The position numbers and the translations under genes are program-made. The notes beneath the pieces were generated by a model. It did no database searches. It was not told the origin of the DNA and saw nothing but the letters and a program-made list of their open reading frames with translations. From assembly GCA_003164785.1 (NCBI GenBank), contig PLUE01000069.1, positions 372,001 through 436,000 of the forward strand: a stretch of DNA of 64,000 bases, written 5' to 3'. Positions 1 to 7,273 of the stretch are shown in pieces (positions within the stretch are counted from its first letter, which is position 1; the number at the start of each line of letters is the position of its first letter). The DNA is from Gammaproteobacteria bacterium. Its GTDB lineage: Bacteria > Pseudomonadota > Gammaproteobacteria > Steroidobacterales > Steroidobacteraceae.

Positions 1-1
1 G

Positions 2-334
2 ACGGTGCTGCTGAAGGGTGTCAACGATGAGGTGCGGGTGCTCGACGAATTGTTTCGTCGCTTGGTACGCTCGAAGGTGCGCCCGTATTATCTACACCAT
101 CCCGATCTCGCCCCCGGCACGTCGCATTTTCGGGTTCCGATCGAAGTGGGTCAGGAACTCATGCGCCTGCTGCGCGGCCGGCTGTCGGGCCTGTGCCTGC
201 CCACTTACGTGCTCGACATACCGGGCGGGTTCGGCAAAGTGCCGATCGGCCCGGCGTATGTCGGCGGCCGCCTGGCGTCAGGCGGGCGTGAGGTGGTCGA
301 TAATCACGGCGTGCGGCACGCCTACCCCGAATGA
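2..334 (+). CDS. KamA-family radical SAM protein (lysine 2,3-aminomutase-like), C-terminal part
   Basis: The window starts inside this gene, so only about 110 C-terminal residues are visible; the reading frame enters open at base 2 and ends at TGA 332-334. The visible part carries the features of the lysine 2,3-aminomutase C-terminal region: LLKGVND, then RPYYLHH, GTSHFRV and a late IPGGFGK followed by PAYV. The radical SAM cysteine cluster would lie upstream, outside the window. Known members use SAM, a 4Fe-4S cluster and PLP to move an amino group between carbons 2 and 3 of lysine. The ending with IPGGFGK resembles KamA proper more than EpmB, the elongation factor P modifying enzyme, but the substrate cannot be told from this fragment. 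Confidence 0.85.
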   Translation, partial: TVLLKGVNDEVRVLDELFRRLVRSKVRPYYLHHPDLAPGTSHFRVPIEVGQELMRLLRGRLSGLCLPTYVLDIPGGFGKVPIGPAYVGGRLASGGREVVDNHGVRHAYPE

Positions 335-341
335 TCCTCGA

Positions 342-644
342 TCATTCCGCGTCAGACGCCAGGAACTTGGCCTCGAACTGCGCCTTGGGCAAGGCCCTGC
401 CGATCAAAAACCCCTGCATTTCATCGCAGTGCAACGTGCGCAGCACGCGGGACTGATCTTCGGTCTCGACTCCCTCGGCCACCGCCTTGAGACTCATCGA
501 ATGCGCCAGGCTGATGATGGTCGATAGCAACGACAGCCCGGTGGGTCCGGTGGTCATGTCGAGCACGAATGAACGGTCGATTTTCAGCGTATCGACGGGC
601 AGCTTCGACAGGTAACTCAGAGACGAGAAGCCGGCCGTGGCCCG
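342..644 (-). pseudogene. EAL-domain (c-di-GMP phosphodiesterase) C-terminal remnant
   Basis: On the minus strand an open frame runs from a TAA at 647-645 down to 342. It encodes the last third of an EAL domain: a GFSSLSYL stretch, LPVDTLKIDRSFV, then AEGVET and QGFLIG. In intact EAL domains GFSSL is preceded by a DDFG motif and by the EAL signature itself, and both are missing. The nearest in-frame start is the GTG at 566, inside the fold. The product would lack most metal ligands and could not hydrolyse c-di-GMP. I read it as a broken leftover lying tail to tail with the KamA gene; no intact partner is visible in the window. Confidence 0.75.
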
Positions 645-713
645 TTAATTCAAGGTTGAGACGGTCCTCTTTTTGAGGGCGGGAATCTGTGAGGCATTAC
701 ACGGTTGGACATA

Positions 714-1496
714 TTACGCCGGCGACCGGGCGAGGCGATTGCGCCAGTCGTCCAACCATCGGAGGCCCGCGCCGGTGGGGCCGAGTGGGGAGTATTCCGC
801 GCTCAGCCAGCCCGCGTATCCGGATTTCTGCAGGGTCGTGAGAAATGGCGCGAAGTCGGTATTGCCGGTCCCGGGCTCGTGCCGGCCGGGCGCATCCGCG
901 AATTGGACATGCCGCACGATCGGCAAGCGACGCGCGAGCTCGGCCGCAGGATCCAGGCCCATTCGGGCGGCGTGGAAGGCGTCGAACTGCAGACCGATGC
1001 GGTGGCCACAGCGCTCGATCACGGCATGCGCATCGTCGAAGGAGTGGAGCAGGTAATTCGGCATGTCGGTCGAATTGAGCGGCTCGATCAGGACGTCGAC
1101 TCCCTCCCTCCCCAGGAAATCCGCCGCCAGGTCGAGGTTGTCGGCGTAGGTGCTCCAGCACGCATCGAGGTCGTCGGCCGATGTGACGGTCCCCGCCAGC
1201 AGGTGTACCTGCCGAACGCCGAGGGCCGCAGCATACGAGCGAATCAGAGGCAGCTGGTCGCGGAAGACATCCCGCATCTCCGGGCGTCCCGCGATGCCGA
1301 ACGGGTAGGTCTCCCGCAGGATCGGTCCGTTGATGAGCGCGGTCGGCATGCCGGCGGCGGCGGCGGCGAGATCGCGGGGTGATGCGTCCGGGGACTGCAT
1401 CTCGACGCCATCGAAGCCGGCGGCACGGGCCGCGGCGAAACGCTCGAGCAGCGGTAATTCCCGAAACAGGACGCTGATGTTGGCGGCAATCTTCAT
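714..1496 (-). CDS. Hydroxypyruvate isomerase-like sugar isomerase/epimerase (AP-endonuclease-2 TIM barrel)
   Basis: This 260-residue protein has the look of the Hyi/xylose-isomerase-like TIM barrel family: MKIAANIS at the start, a GFDGVEM strand near residue 28, an IEPLN metal-site strand near residue 140, LQFDAFH near residue 176 and a late AEYSPLG. The acidic and His residues in those strands normally hold a divalent metal. Family members interconvert hydroxypyruvate and tartronate semialdehyde or related keto sugars. It is the last gene of a minus-strand trio, 19 bases after the CMD-family gene, and all three may handle one small oxygenated carbon source. The exact substrate is not shown by the sequence. 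Confidence 0.8.
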   Translation of the reverse strand: MKIAANISVLFRELPLLERFAAARAAGFDGVEMQSPDASPRDLAAAAAGMPTALINGPILRETYPFGIAGRPEMRDVFRDQLPLIRSYAAALGVRQVHLLAGTVTSADDLDACWSTYADNLDLAADFLGREGVDVLIEPLNSTDMPNYLLHSFDDAHAVIERCGHRIGLQFDAFHAARMGLDPAAELARRLPIVRHVQFADAPGRHEPGTGNTDFAPFLTTLQKSGYAGWLSAEYSPLGPTGAGLRWLDDWRNRLARSPA

Positions 1497-1515
1497 AGGG
1501 CGTCGCTGCGTCGGC

Positions 1516-2067
1516 TCATCGCTCGGCCGCTTCGGGCTCGATCCTGCACGCGACCAGAAATCGCGACACCATGTTGTAGGTGGCCACCACGCTCACGATC
1601 TCGACCAATTCCTGAGCATCCGGCATGACGCGCTGCAGGTCCTGCCAGACGGCGTCGTCCACCTCGATATCGAGCGTCATCGCGATGGTCAAGCGCATCA
1701 CGGCGCGCTCGCGCTCGCTGAACAGCTCGCGCTCGTCGGCGGCCGCCTCGAAATGCCGCAGCCGTCGCGCGGCGGCCGCGGACCCGCCGGCCCGGATGAA
1801 CTCCGGCTCATGTTGCGAGAACTCGTAGTCGGCGCCGTTCAGCACGGCCACGCCGCAGATCGCCAGCTCACGCAGCAAGGGCGCGACGCTCAAGCCACTG
1901 CGGATGACGCCGAGGTAATCGTTCCAGCCCCTGGCCAGAGGGGTGCTTCGCAGCAGGGTGCGGTCCAGATTCAGCAGACCGTCGCCGCGTCGCGAGCGGA
2001 TGGCGGCGAGCAACTCGGCCGGTTCGCCGCAGTCTGCCGGCACCATGGGTATTCTTGGTTCGGCCAT
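1516..2067 (-). CDS. Carboxymuconolactone decarboxylase (CMD) family protein
   Basis: A 183-residue, mostly helical protein. The segment with RELAICGVA, GADYEFSQH and FIRAG is the CMD core as seen in the many short proteins related to 4-carboxymuconolactone decarboxylase. There is no CxxC pair of the AhpD kind, so a thiol peroxidase-coupled role is unlikely and a decarboxylase, lactonase-like or unknown role fits better. The start ATG (2067-2065) shares one base with the TGA of the upstream SDR gene (TGATG), so the two are probably translationally coupled. The hydroxypyruvate isomerase-like gene follows after 19 bases. The substrate is unknown. Confidence 0.8.
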   Translation of the reverse strand: MAEPRIPMVPADCGEPAELLAAIRSRRGDGLLNLDRTLLRSTPLARGWNDYLGVIRSGLSVAPLLRELAICGVAVLNGADYEFSQHEPEFIRAGGSAAAARRLRHFEAAADERELFSERERAVMRLTIAMTLDIEVDDAVWQDLQRVMPDAQELVEIVSVVATYNMVSRFLVACRIEPEAAER

Positions 2068-2840
2068 CAGAAAGCCACATGTTGCATGAAGCCGCCGTCG
2101 ATCTGCAGATTCTGGCCGACGGTGAACCCGGAACGTGGGCTGGCGAGAAAGGCCACGGCATTGGCGATGTCCTGCGGTTCGCCCAACCGGCCGATGACGC
2201 AGGCCTGACGTGCGGACTCCATCAGTTGTGGAGCGACCTGTTGGACACGGTCCCAGGGGCCGCCGGGGAAGTAGATCGGTCCCGGCGAGACCATGTTGAC
2301 GCGAATGCCCTCCTTGGCGAGGTCCTTGCTGATCTGCGCGCCATAGGCGATCAATGCGGCCTTCAACGACCCGTATGAGTAGGCGCCCGGCGCCGGCAGC
2401 ACCTTCGACATGACACCGGAAATGCTGGCGATGAGAACGATCGCGGCGCCGGTGGATTGCCGAAGGTATTGGGTGAGGGTGTCGACACCCAAGACGGCGC
2501 CGAGCATGTCGGTGCGGTAATTGAGGTCCCAGCCGGCGAGGCCGGCGGTGGAGGGCGACGCGGTCACGTTATGGACGAAAATGTCGACGCCCTGGAGCTG
2601 CGCCACGGCCGAGTGCAGCCAGTCGACATAACGCGCGGCGTCGACGACGTCGACGCTCTCGCCGAAAACGCGCACGCCGCGCGCCTGCAGATCGACGACC
2701 GCGGCGTCGACGCCGCTCCGGGCGCGCGCGCAGAAGGCGATGTCCACGCCCTCGTCGGCAAGCAGGCGGGCGATGGCCAGGCCGATTCCGCGACTGGCGC
2801 CCGTAACGATCGCCTTGCGGCCGTCGAGATTCAGATCCAT
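2067..2840 (-). CDS. Short-chain dehydrogenase/reductase (SDR)
   Basis: A 257-residue classical SDR. The Rossmann motif TGASRGIG lies near residues 13-20, FVHNVTAS takes the place of the usual NAG strand, and the catalytic region has Ser in LIASISG and the YSYGSLK block supplying Tyr and Lys. The C-terminus ends in a QIDGG-type motif. It would oxidise an alcohol or reduce a ketone with NAD(P). I chose the ATG at 2840 (MDLNLDG) because it begins where SDR folds usually begin; an open frame extends to 2966 but adds a non-homologous leader. First gene of the trio with CMD and Hyi-like genes; substrate unknown. Confidence 0.88.
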   Translation of the reverse strand: MDLNLDGRKAIVTGASRGIGLAIARLLADEGVDIAFCARARSGVDAAVVDLQARGVRVFGESVDVVDAARYVDWLHSAVAQLQGVDIFVHNVTASPSTAGLAGWDLNYRTDMLGAVLGVDTLTQYLRQSTGAAIVLIASISGVMSKVLPAPGAYSYGSLKAALIAYGAQISKDLAKEGIRVNMVSPGPIYFPGGPWDRVQQVAPQLMESARQACVIGRLGEPQDIANAVAFLASPRSGFTVGQNLQIDGGFMQHVAF

Positions 2841-3009
2841 CGGCGCCGACTCATTGTGTTGTGCACGACCATGAAGGATCAACCTCTGCGTCAGCGTAAA
2901 GCGGCCAGCCTGTATGCTTGTCGTTCTTTGTTTCGCGATCGAAAATACCACGTCCATTTCGGGCATGCCATCCCGGTTCGACGCCGGGCCATCACTTCAG
3001 GAGAACGCG

Positions 3010-3432
3010 GTGAATACGTCAAAACCCAATCAAGATGGAATCATCGGCAACGCAGCGGCGACGGACGGTCCCGGCCCGCGAGTGATGGCCGCCGACACGC
3101 TGACGGGCGAGAAGGTCGTCAACGCAGCGGGCGAGCCGCTGGGCGAGATCACCCACATCATGCTCGACATCGTGAACGGCACGATCGCGTATGCCGTGCT
3201 TTCTTTCGGCGGCTTCCTGGGACTCGGGGACAAGCTGTTCGCGGTGCCTTGGGCGTCACTCGCGTTGGATGTCGACGACAAGCGCTTCGTGCTCAACATC
3301 GACAAGGAGCGGCTGCGGGATGCGCCCGGCTTTCCGAAGGACCATTGGCCGACGATGGCGGATCCCGCCTGGGCGGCGGTCGTCCACGAATACTATGGAC
3401 CGGTAGCGCCGTCGCGCAGGCCCTTCATCTAG
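3010..3432 (+). CDS. PRC-barrel domain protein
   Basis: A 140-residue protein whose residues 25-95 form a PRC barrel: VMAADTLTGEKVVN, GEPLGEITH, IMLDIVNG, AYAVLSFGG and LFAVPWASL. This beta-barrel is found in photosynthetic reaction centre H subunits, in RimM and in many small stress-related soil proteins, where it is thought to mediate binding. I prefer the GTG start at 3010, because AGGAG lies at 2999-3003 with a six-base gap; an open frame extends back to 2914 but lacks such a signal and adds a leader without barrel features. The gene is monocistronic, since a strong hairpin follows the stop directly. Confidence 0.85.
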   Translation: MNTSKPNQDGIIGNAAATDGPGPRVMAADTLTGEKVVNAAGEPLGEITHIMLDIVNGTIAYAVLSFGGFLGLGDKLFAVPWASLALDVDDKRFVLNIDKERLRDAPGFPKDHWPTMADPAWAAVVHEYYGPVAPSRRPFI

Positions 3433-3463
3433 TCCGGCCGCCGAGTTCGGCGCGGCGGCCGGA
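3433..3463 (+). terminator. GC-rich stem-loop after the PRC-barrel gene
   Basis: Perfect 11-bp inverted repeat, TCCGGCCGCCG at 3433-3443 and its complement at 3453-3463, with a nine-base loop. It begins one base after the TAG stop of the PRC-barrel gene. No T run follows, so it may be a weak or factor-assisted terminator or an mRNA-stabilising hairpin. Confidence 0.55.
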
Positions 3464-3489
3464 GCGTCCGGACGACCGTCACATAATTC

Positions 3490-3527
3490 TGATACAGAAG
3501 TATGATCGAGATCATACGAGTGTATCA
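3490..3527. promoter_or_regulatory. 38-nt interrupted palindrome upstream of the sigma-factor promoter
   Basis: Two nested inverted repeats share one centre: outer arms TGATACA (3490-3496) and TGTATCA (3521-3527), inner arms GTATGAT (3500-3506) and ATCATAC (3511-3517), separated by three bases on each side and CGAG in the middle. The block is AT-rich in a GC-rich setting and ends eight bases before the -35 hexamer of the next promoter. This is the layout of an operator for a dimeric or tetrameric regulator of the sigma operon. No T run follows, so a terminator is less likely. Confidence 0.6.
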
Positions 3528-3535
3528 TAAATGCG

Positions 3536-3563
3536 TTGACACATACTTCAGATGAGGTAATGT
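3536..3563 (+). promoter_or_regulatory. Putative sigma70-type promoter of the ECF sigma operon
   Basis: A perfect -35 hexamer TTGACA (3536-3541) and a -10-like TAATGT (3558-3563) are 16 bases apart, in a locally AT-rich stretch. Transcription would start near 3570, leaving a leader of about 97 bases before the ATG at 3667. It is the best housekeeping-type promoter I can see in the window. Confidence 0.5.
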
Positions 3564-3666
3564 AGCTTACTATCGATACATAAGACGTGGTATTTACGTC
3601 ACATAATAAGCAGGTGGCATTTCGCGGCCGGACGCTGGTCGTCGCGCGGGATAGGGGGAGAAAATC

Positions 3667-4293
3667 ATGTTGCGCGTCGCCCAAGAAGTGACGAGTTTCA
3701 GCACCACGAGCCTGGACTTCAACAGGAAGGATTGGCTCGTCGGGCAGATTCATTGCCACGAGGCGAAGCTTCGGGGGTATTTGCGTCGGTTCTTCGACGG
3801 TCCCTGCGACATCACGGATTGCATCCAAGAGAGCTATGCGAGGCTCCTGAGCCTGTCGGACGAAGAACTCGTCAAGGTTCGCTGTCCCCACGCCTTTTTA
3901 TTCACCACCGCGCGCAACGTGGCGTTCGAATGGCTGCGCAAACAGCGCGGCATCGCGCGCAGCGCCACCCCGGAGCTGGATCTCGCGAATATCCTCGATA
4001 CCACCCCGAGCGCGGATGAGCAGATGTGCGCACGTCAGGAGCTGGACCTTCTCGCCTTCGCGGTGGCGTCGCTGCCCGAGAGATGCCGCCAGGTGCTCAC
4101 GTTGCGCAAGCTCGACGGCGTGTCGCAGAAGGATATCGCCGTGCGGCTCCATATCTCGGAGAACACGGTCGAGAAGCACGCCAGGAATGGTGTCCGGCTG
4201 TGTGCGGAGTTCATCGACGCGTACGAAGCACGCGCCGCAAACCGGATGGCTCGGTCGCTGCACGGGCTGTCTGCGGCGGGAGGTTTTGCATGA
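3667..4293 (+). CDS. ECF-type (FecI-like) RNA polymerase sigma factor
   Basis: A 208-residue sigma factor. Region 2 covers about residues 30-100, with DITDCIQESYARLL and the helix PHAFLFTTARNVAFEWLRKQR near region 2.3-2.4. Region 4 covers about residues 130-185, with LPERCRQVLTLRKLDG and the helix-turn-helix QKDIAVRLHISENTVEKH. This matches the FecI-like ECF group. It would bind core RNA polymerase and direct it to a small set of promoters. The start ATG has a GGGGGAG Shine-Dalgarno at 3653-3660. FecI-like factors usually have a FecR-like anti-sigma gene beside them, but here the next gene encodes a DUF6152 protein that overlaps its stop (ATGA). The operon behind it is the obvious target set. 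Confidence 0.92.
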   Translation: MLRVAQEVTSFSTTSLDFNRKDWLVGQIHCHEAKLRGYLRRFFDGPCDITDCIQESYARLLSLSDEELVKVRCPHAFLFTTARNVAFEWLRKQRGIARSATPELDLANILDTTPSADEQMCARQELDLLAFAVASLPERCRQVLTLRKLDGVSQKDIAVRLHISENTVEKHARNGVRLCAEFIDAYEARAANRMARSLHGLSAAGGFA

Positions 4294-4748
4294 ACACTGA
4301 GCCACGAACACATATGGTAATAAAGAGACGGACGGCGGGTGGTGGTCTTGCGGTATCGGGCGTGCTGATGTGGCTCGCCTGCATCAGCATCGCCTCGGCC
4401 CACCATTCGTTCGCGATGTTCGATCAGACCCGCCAGCTCGCGCTGCACGGGACGGTCCAGGAGTTTCAATGGACCAATCCCCACTCATGGATCTTCCTGG
4501 ACGTCGCCGATGCCGCTGGCAAGAGCGCCACGTGGCAGATCGAGCTGAACAGCCCCAACAACCTGAAACGCCAGGGATGGAAGTCGGACGCGCTGAAGGC
4601 CGGCGATAAGGTCACGGTCGTGTTGAATCCGCTGCGCGACGGCAAGAGCGGCGGCCTGTTCATCAGCGTGACATTGCCCAATGGGAGCGTGCTCGGCGAT
4701 CCGACCCGGCACGGCGATGCGCCCATCAACGTACCGGTGGTGAAGTGA
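4290..4748 (+). CDS. DUF6152 periplasmic protein, copy 1
   Basis: A 152-residue exported protein of the uncharacterised DUF6152 family. A signal peptide covers residues 1-37 and ends in Ala-Ser-Ala, so cleavage would leave His38-His39 at the mature N-terminus, followed by SFAMFD. A second invariant element, WTNPHSW, puts His65 26 residues after His39. The rest is an all-beta fold ending in a GKSGGLF-type strand. The ATG overlaps the sigma gene stop (ATGA), so translation is coupled; another ATG at 4314 would shorten the signal peptide n-region. The role is unknown. The His pattern suggests metal binding in the periplasm, which is inference. Confidence 0.85.
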   Translation: MNTEPRTHMVIKRRTAGGGLAVSGVLMWLACISIASAHHSFAMFDQTRQLALHGTVQEFQWTNPHSWIFLDVADAAGKSATWQIELNSPNNLKRQGWKSDALKAGDKVTVVLNPLRDGKSGGLFISVTLPNGSVLGDPTRHGDAPINVPVVK

Positions 4749-5149
4749 TGACCGCGACACAACATCCGATGAAGAACCCTCTGATCGCCGCCTTCTCGCT
4801 CGCCCTGCTGCTGTTCTCCCGACTCGCCTGGGTCCACCATTCGGGGGCGTTGTTCGACCAGACCAAGCAGATGACGGTCACCGGCACGGTGAGCGATTTC
4901 ATTTGGGAGAACCCGCATGCGAGCTTCAAGGTGAGCACGACGGATGCCGACGGAAAATTCGTGGTGTGGGCCATCGAGATGGGCGGACCGAACAATCTCG
5001 TGCGCGAGGGATGGAAGCGCACGACCATCAAGGATGGCGACAAGGTCACCGTCACGGTCCGGCCGCTGCGCGATGGGGGGCTGGGCGGCCTCTACGTCGG
5101 CATCTTGCTGCCGGACGGCAGGACCTTGGGTTCGGCCGCAAAGTCGTGA
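4748..5149 (+). CDS. DUF6152 periplasmic protein, copy 2
   Basis: A 133-residue paralogue of the preceding gene. A hydrophobic signal segment (residues 10-29) leads to His30-His31, then SGALFDQT, and WENPHAS places His57 26 residues later, the same spacing as in the other copies. The residues before His30 are Ala-Trp-Val, a poorer signal peptidase I site than the Ala-x-Ala seen in the other three copies, so the exact cleavage point is less certain. The ATG shares a base with the preceding stop (TGATG). The substitution pattern against copy 1 (PLRDGG versus PLRDGK near the C-terminus) shows a tandem duplicate that has diverged. No function is known for the family. Confidence 0.85.
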   Translation: MTATQHPMKNPLIAAFSLALLLFSRLAWVHHSGALFDQTKQMTVTGTVSDFIWENPHASFKVSTTDADGKFVVWAIEMGGPNNLVREGWKRTTIKDGDKVTVTVRPLRDGGLGGLYVGILLPDGRTLGSAAKS

Positions 5150-6054
5150 TTGACTTCGCGGGACGGTCCATGCGCCCGGGATCGCGTGCCAGAGATTGCT
5201 GCCTGGCGCTCGGTTTGCTGCTCGGCGCGACGCTGGCATCGGCGCAGGCCGTGCATCGCGGCGGCTTGACGCCGGACCAGGTGGACGAGCTGTCGCACAA
5301 GCATGACGGCTACTACGGTGCGCTGGCGCCGCAGAATTTGGCGAAAAAGAGGCCGAAACCGCCGTTCGACATGACCGGGACGTGGTTCATCGATCTACGC
5401 AAGGCGTTCAGTGATTTTATGTTCGGGCCGCCGTACCCCGAATTCTACGAAGCGGGTCAGACCGCCATGAAGGAAGCGGCCGAGGCGCGGGCGGCCGGCA
5501 AGCCCTACCGCGACAGCATCGGCGAGTGCTTTCCCGCGGGAATGCCCATGATCATGACGCGGGTTTGGCCCATCAACATCATTCAGCTGCCGACCGCGGT
5601 CCACATGATCTTCGGGTTTACCAACAGCCTGCGGATCATTTATCTGGACGGTCGATCGTTCACGGATCCGGACATTGCGATTTCGACCTACAATGGCGAG
5701 TCGATCGGGCATTTCGAGGGCGACTCGCTCGTCGTCCACACGAAGTATTTCAAGACCAGTCAGCACTGGATCGACATGGGCCTGCCCGTCAGCGATCAAT
5801 TCGAAATGACCGAACGCATGAAGCTGCTCGACAAGGGGATGACGTTGCAGATCGAATACATCATGACCGACCCGAAGAACTGGAAGGGCGAGTGGCGCAG
5901 CACCAAGCGCTGGCTGCGGGAGGACTACAGCGATGTCCCGGAGGTCGAATGCCTGCCGAGCCTCAATCAGAACCTGCCCAGCACCCAGAAGGGGCATGCG
6001 GCGGTCGAGCAGCGGGCGGAAGATGCGAAGAAACCCAGCTCCCCCCCACCATGA
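5146..6054 (+). CDS. Uncharacterised secreted 'GxW' protein, copy 1
   Basis: A 302-residue exported protein with a signal peptide (positive n-region, then LALGLLLGATLASAQA). After a linker with LTPDQVDELSHKHDGYYGAL it has FDMTGTW, a lipocalin-like opening, then CFPAGMPMIM, an IIQLPTAVHMIF strand, YNGESIGHFEGDSLVVHT and ERMKLLD. Three other proteins in the window share this order, at 6071, 19950 and 52031. The GTG at 5146 overlaps the stop of the DUF6152 gene (GTGA); ATG 5170 is the alternative. Repeated coding next to DUF6152 genes argues for a shared periplasmic task. I know of no experimentally assigned function. Confidence 0.8.
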   Translation: MIDFAGRSMRPGSRARDCCLALGLLLGATLASAQAVHRGGLTPDQVDELSHKHDGYYGALAPQNLAKKRPKPPFDMTGTWFIDLRKAFSDFMFGPPYPEFYEAGQTAMKEAAEARAAGKPYRDSIGECFPAGMPMIMTRVWPINIIQLPTAVHMIFGFTNSLRIIYLDGRSFTDPDIAISTYNGESIGHFEGDSLVVHTKYFKTSQHWIDMGLPVSDQFEMTERMKLLDKGMTLQIEYIMTDPKNWKGEWRSTKRWLREDYSDVPEVECLPSLNQNLPSTQKGHAAVEQRAEDAKKPSSPPP

Positions 6055-6070
6055 TGAGAATGAGGTACGC

Positions 6071-6817
6071 ATGATGACCATGTCTCGATTCGCCTGCTCG
6101 CTGCTCATCGCCGCAGTCGCGGGCGGCGCAATCGTTCCGGCCGCGATGGCGGCGGTGCCGCCGGATTTCTCCGGCGTGTGGACCTTTTACCCGGAACCGG
6201 GAAAGCGCGCCTTCGGTCACGAAAAGCTCGATTTGCCATTCACTCCGGCGGGCAAGCTGCGGAGCGACGAATATCAGGCCTTGGTGGCCCCGACCAGCGA
6301 TAACCCGGGTGCCCATTGCCTTGGGTCGGGCATGCCCGAGGCAATGACCTTTTCAGGCCCGTATCCGATGGAAATCATTCAGCGTCCCGAACAGATCACC
6401 GTGATATACGAAGCCCATACCGAGGTTCGTCGGCTGTATTTCAAGGACAAGGTCATTGCACCGGGCGATCGCGTTCCGGGGCGCGGCGGCTACTCGACGG
6501 CGCGCTGGGACGGGACCTCTCTGATCGTGGCGACGGATACGCTGAAGGACCAGCAGGACACACTGTACCCGCACAGCGATCAGGCACGGATCACCGAGGT
6601 CTACCACCTGGAGACGGACGCCAAAGGGGCCAAGGTGCTCGTGAACGACTGGGAGCTCACGGACCCGGCGACCTACACCAAACCCGTCAAGGGCACCAAG
6701 AAGTGGCTGTTCGAACCCAAGGGGTTTCTGTTGCCGTATGAATGCGATGAGGAAGGGTGGCTGGATCACCTCGAGGACCTGAAGAACAAGACGACATCGA
6801 GCAAGGCGTACAAATAA
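6071..6817 (+). CDS. Uncharacterised secreted 'GxW' protein, copy 2
   Basis: A 248-residue exported protein. The signal peptide spans residues 1-28 (hydrophobic core LLIAAVAGGAIV, cut after AMAA). The mature part opens with PDFSGVWTFYPEPGK, continues with CLGSGMPEAMTF, IIQRPEQITVIYEA and RWDGTSLIVATDTL, and ends in a charged tail rich in Lys and Ser. This is the same domain order as copy 1, but shorter, and with RWDGTSL where the others have a GD-SxGxx-G-L motif. Start ATG 6071 has GAGG at 6062-6065; two further ATGs follow within nine bases. It sits 16 bases after copy 1 and 17 before the third DUF6152 gene. Function unknown. Confidence 0.8.
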   Translation: MMTMSRFACSLLIAAVAGGAIVPAAMAAVPPDFSGVWTFYPEPGKRAFGHEKLDLPFTPAGKLRSDEYQALVAPTSDNPGAHCLGSGMPEAMTFSGPYPMEIIQRPEQITVIYEAHTEVRRLYFKDKVIAPGDRVPGRGGYSTARWDGTSLIVATDTLKDQQDTLYPHSDQARITEVYHLETDAKGAKVLVNDWELTDPATYTKPVKGTKKWLFEPKGFLLPYECDEEGWLDHLEDLKNKTTSSKAYK

Positions 6818-6834
6818 TCGGTGGAGAACGGATC

Positions 6835-7251
6835 ATGAGAACATCAACTGGTAGCCTTTCGGCACTATGCCTTTTCCTTTCCATATCGAACCCGGTGCCC
6901 GCGCACCATTCTGCCGCGGTGTTCGACTTCACCAAGCCGCAGCAGACCAACGGCGTGGTCAAGGACATCCGCGTCATCAATCCTCATATGACCCTGACAT
7001 TGGAGGTCACGGACGCCAAGGGCACGCGACCGATCCAGTTCGAGGGACACAGCGTCAACAACTTTTATCGTGCAGGCTGGCGTCCCAACATGGTGAAGGT
7101 CGGCGACAAGATCAAGGTCACCTATGCCGCACGCAAGGACGGGACGGATGGCGGGTTCGTCACGGCGTTCGTGACCGAGGCCGGTCAGGAAGTTGGGTTC
7201 AAACCCCCGCCGGAAGCGGGGACGGCAGCCACCGCCGCGAAGACCCCGTGA
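6835..7251 (+). CDS. DUF6152 periplasmic protein, copy 3
   Basis: A 138-residue exported protein, the most divergent DUF6152 copy in the operon. The signal peptide ends Val-Pro-Ala at residue 23, leaving His24-His25 and SAAVFDFT at the mature N-terminus; VINPHMT places His51 26 residues after His25. The C-terminal tail is Pro/Ala-rich, probably disordered. Ribosome binding site GGAG at 6823-6826. Conservation of only the N-terminal His pair, the FD motif, the NPH motif and the NNFYRAGWRP-type segment across very different copies points to those residues as the working site. What they bind is not known. Confidence 0.82.
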   Translation: MRTSTGSLSALCLFLSISNPVPAHHSAAVFDFTKPQQTNGVVKDIRVINPHMTLTLEVTDAKGTRPIQFEGHSVNNFYRAGWRPNMVKVGDKIKVTYAARKDGTDGGFVTAFVTEAGQEVGFKPPPEAGTAATAAKTP

Positions 7252-7273
7252 AACGCTCGAGCTCCGGCACCCC

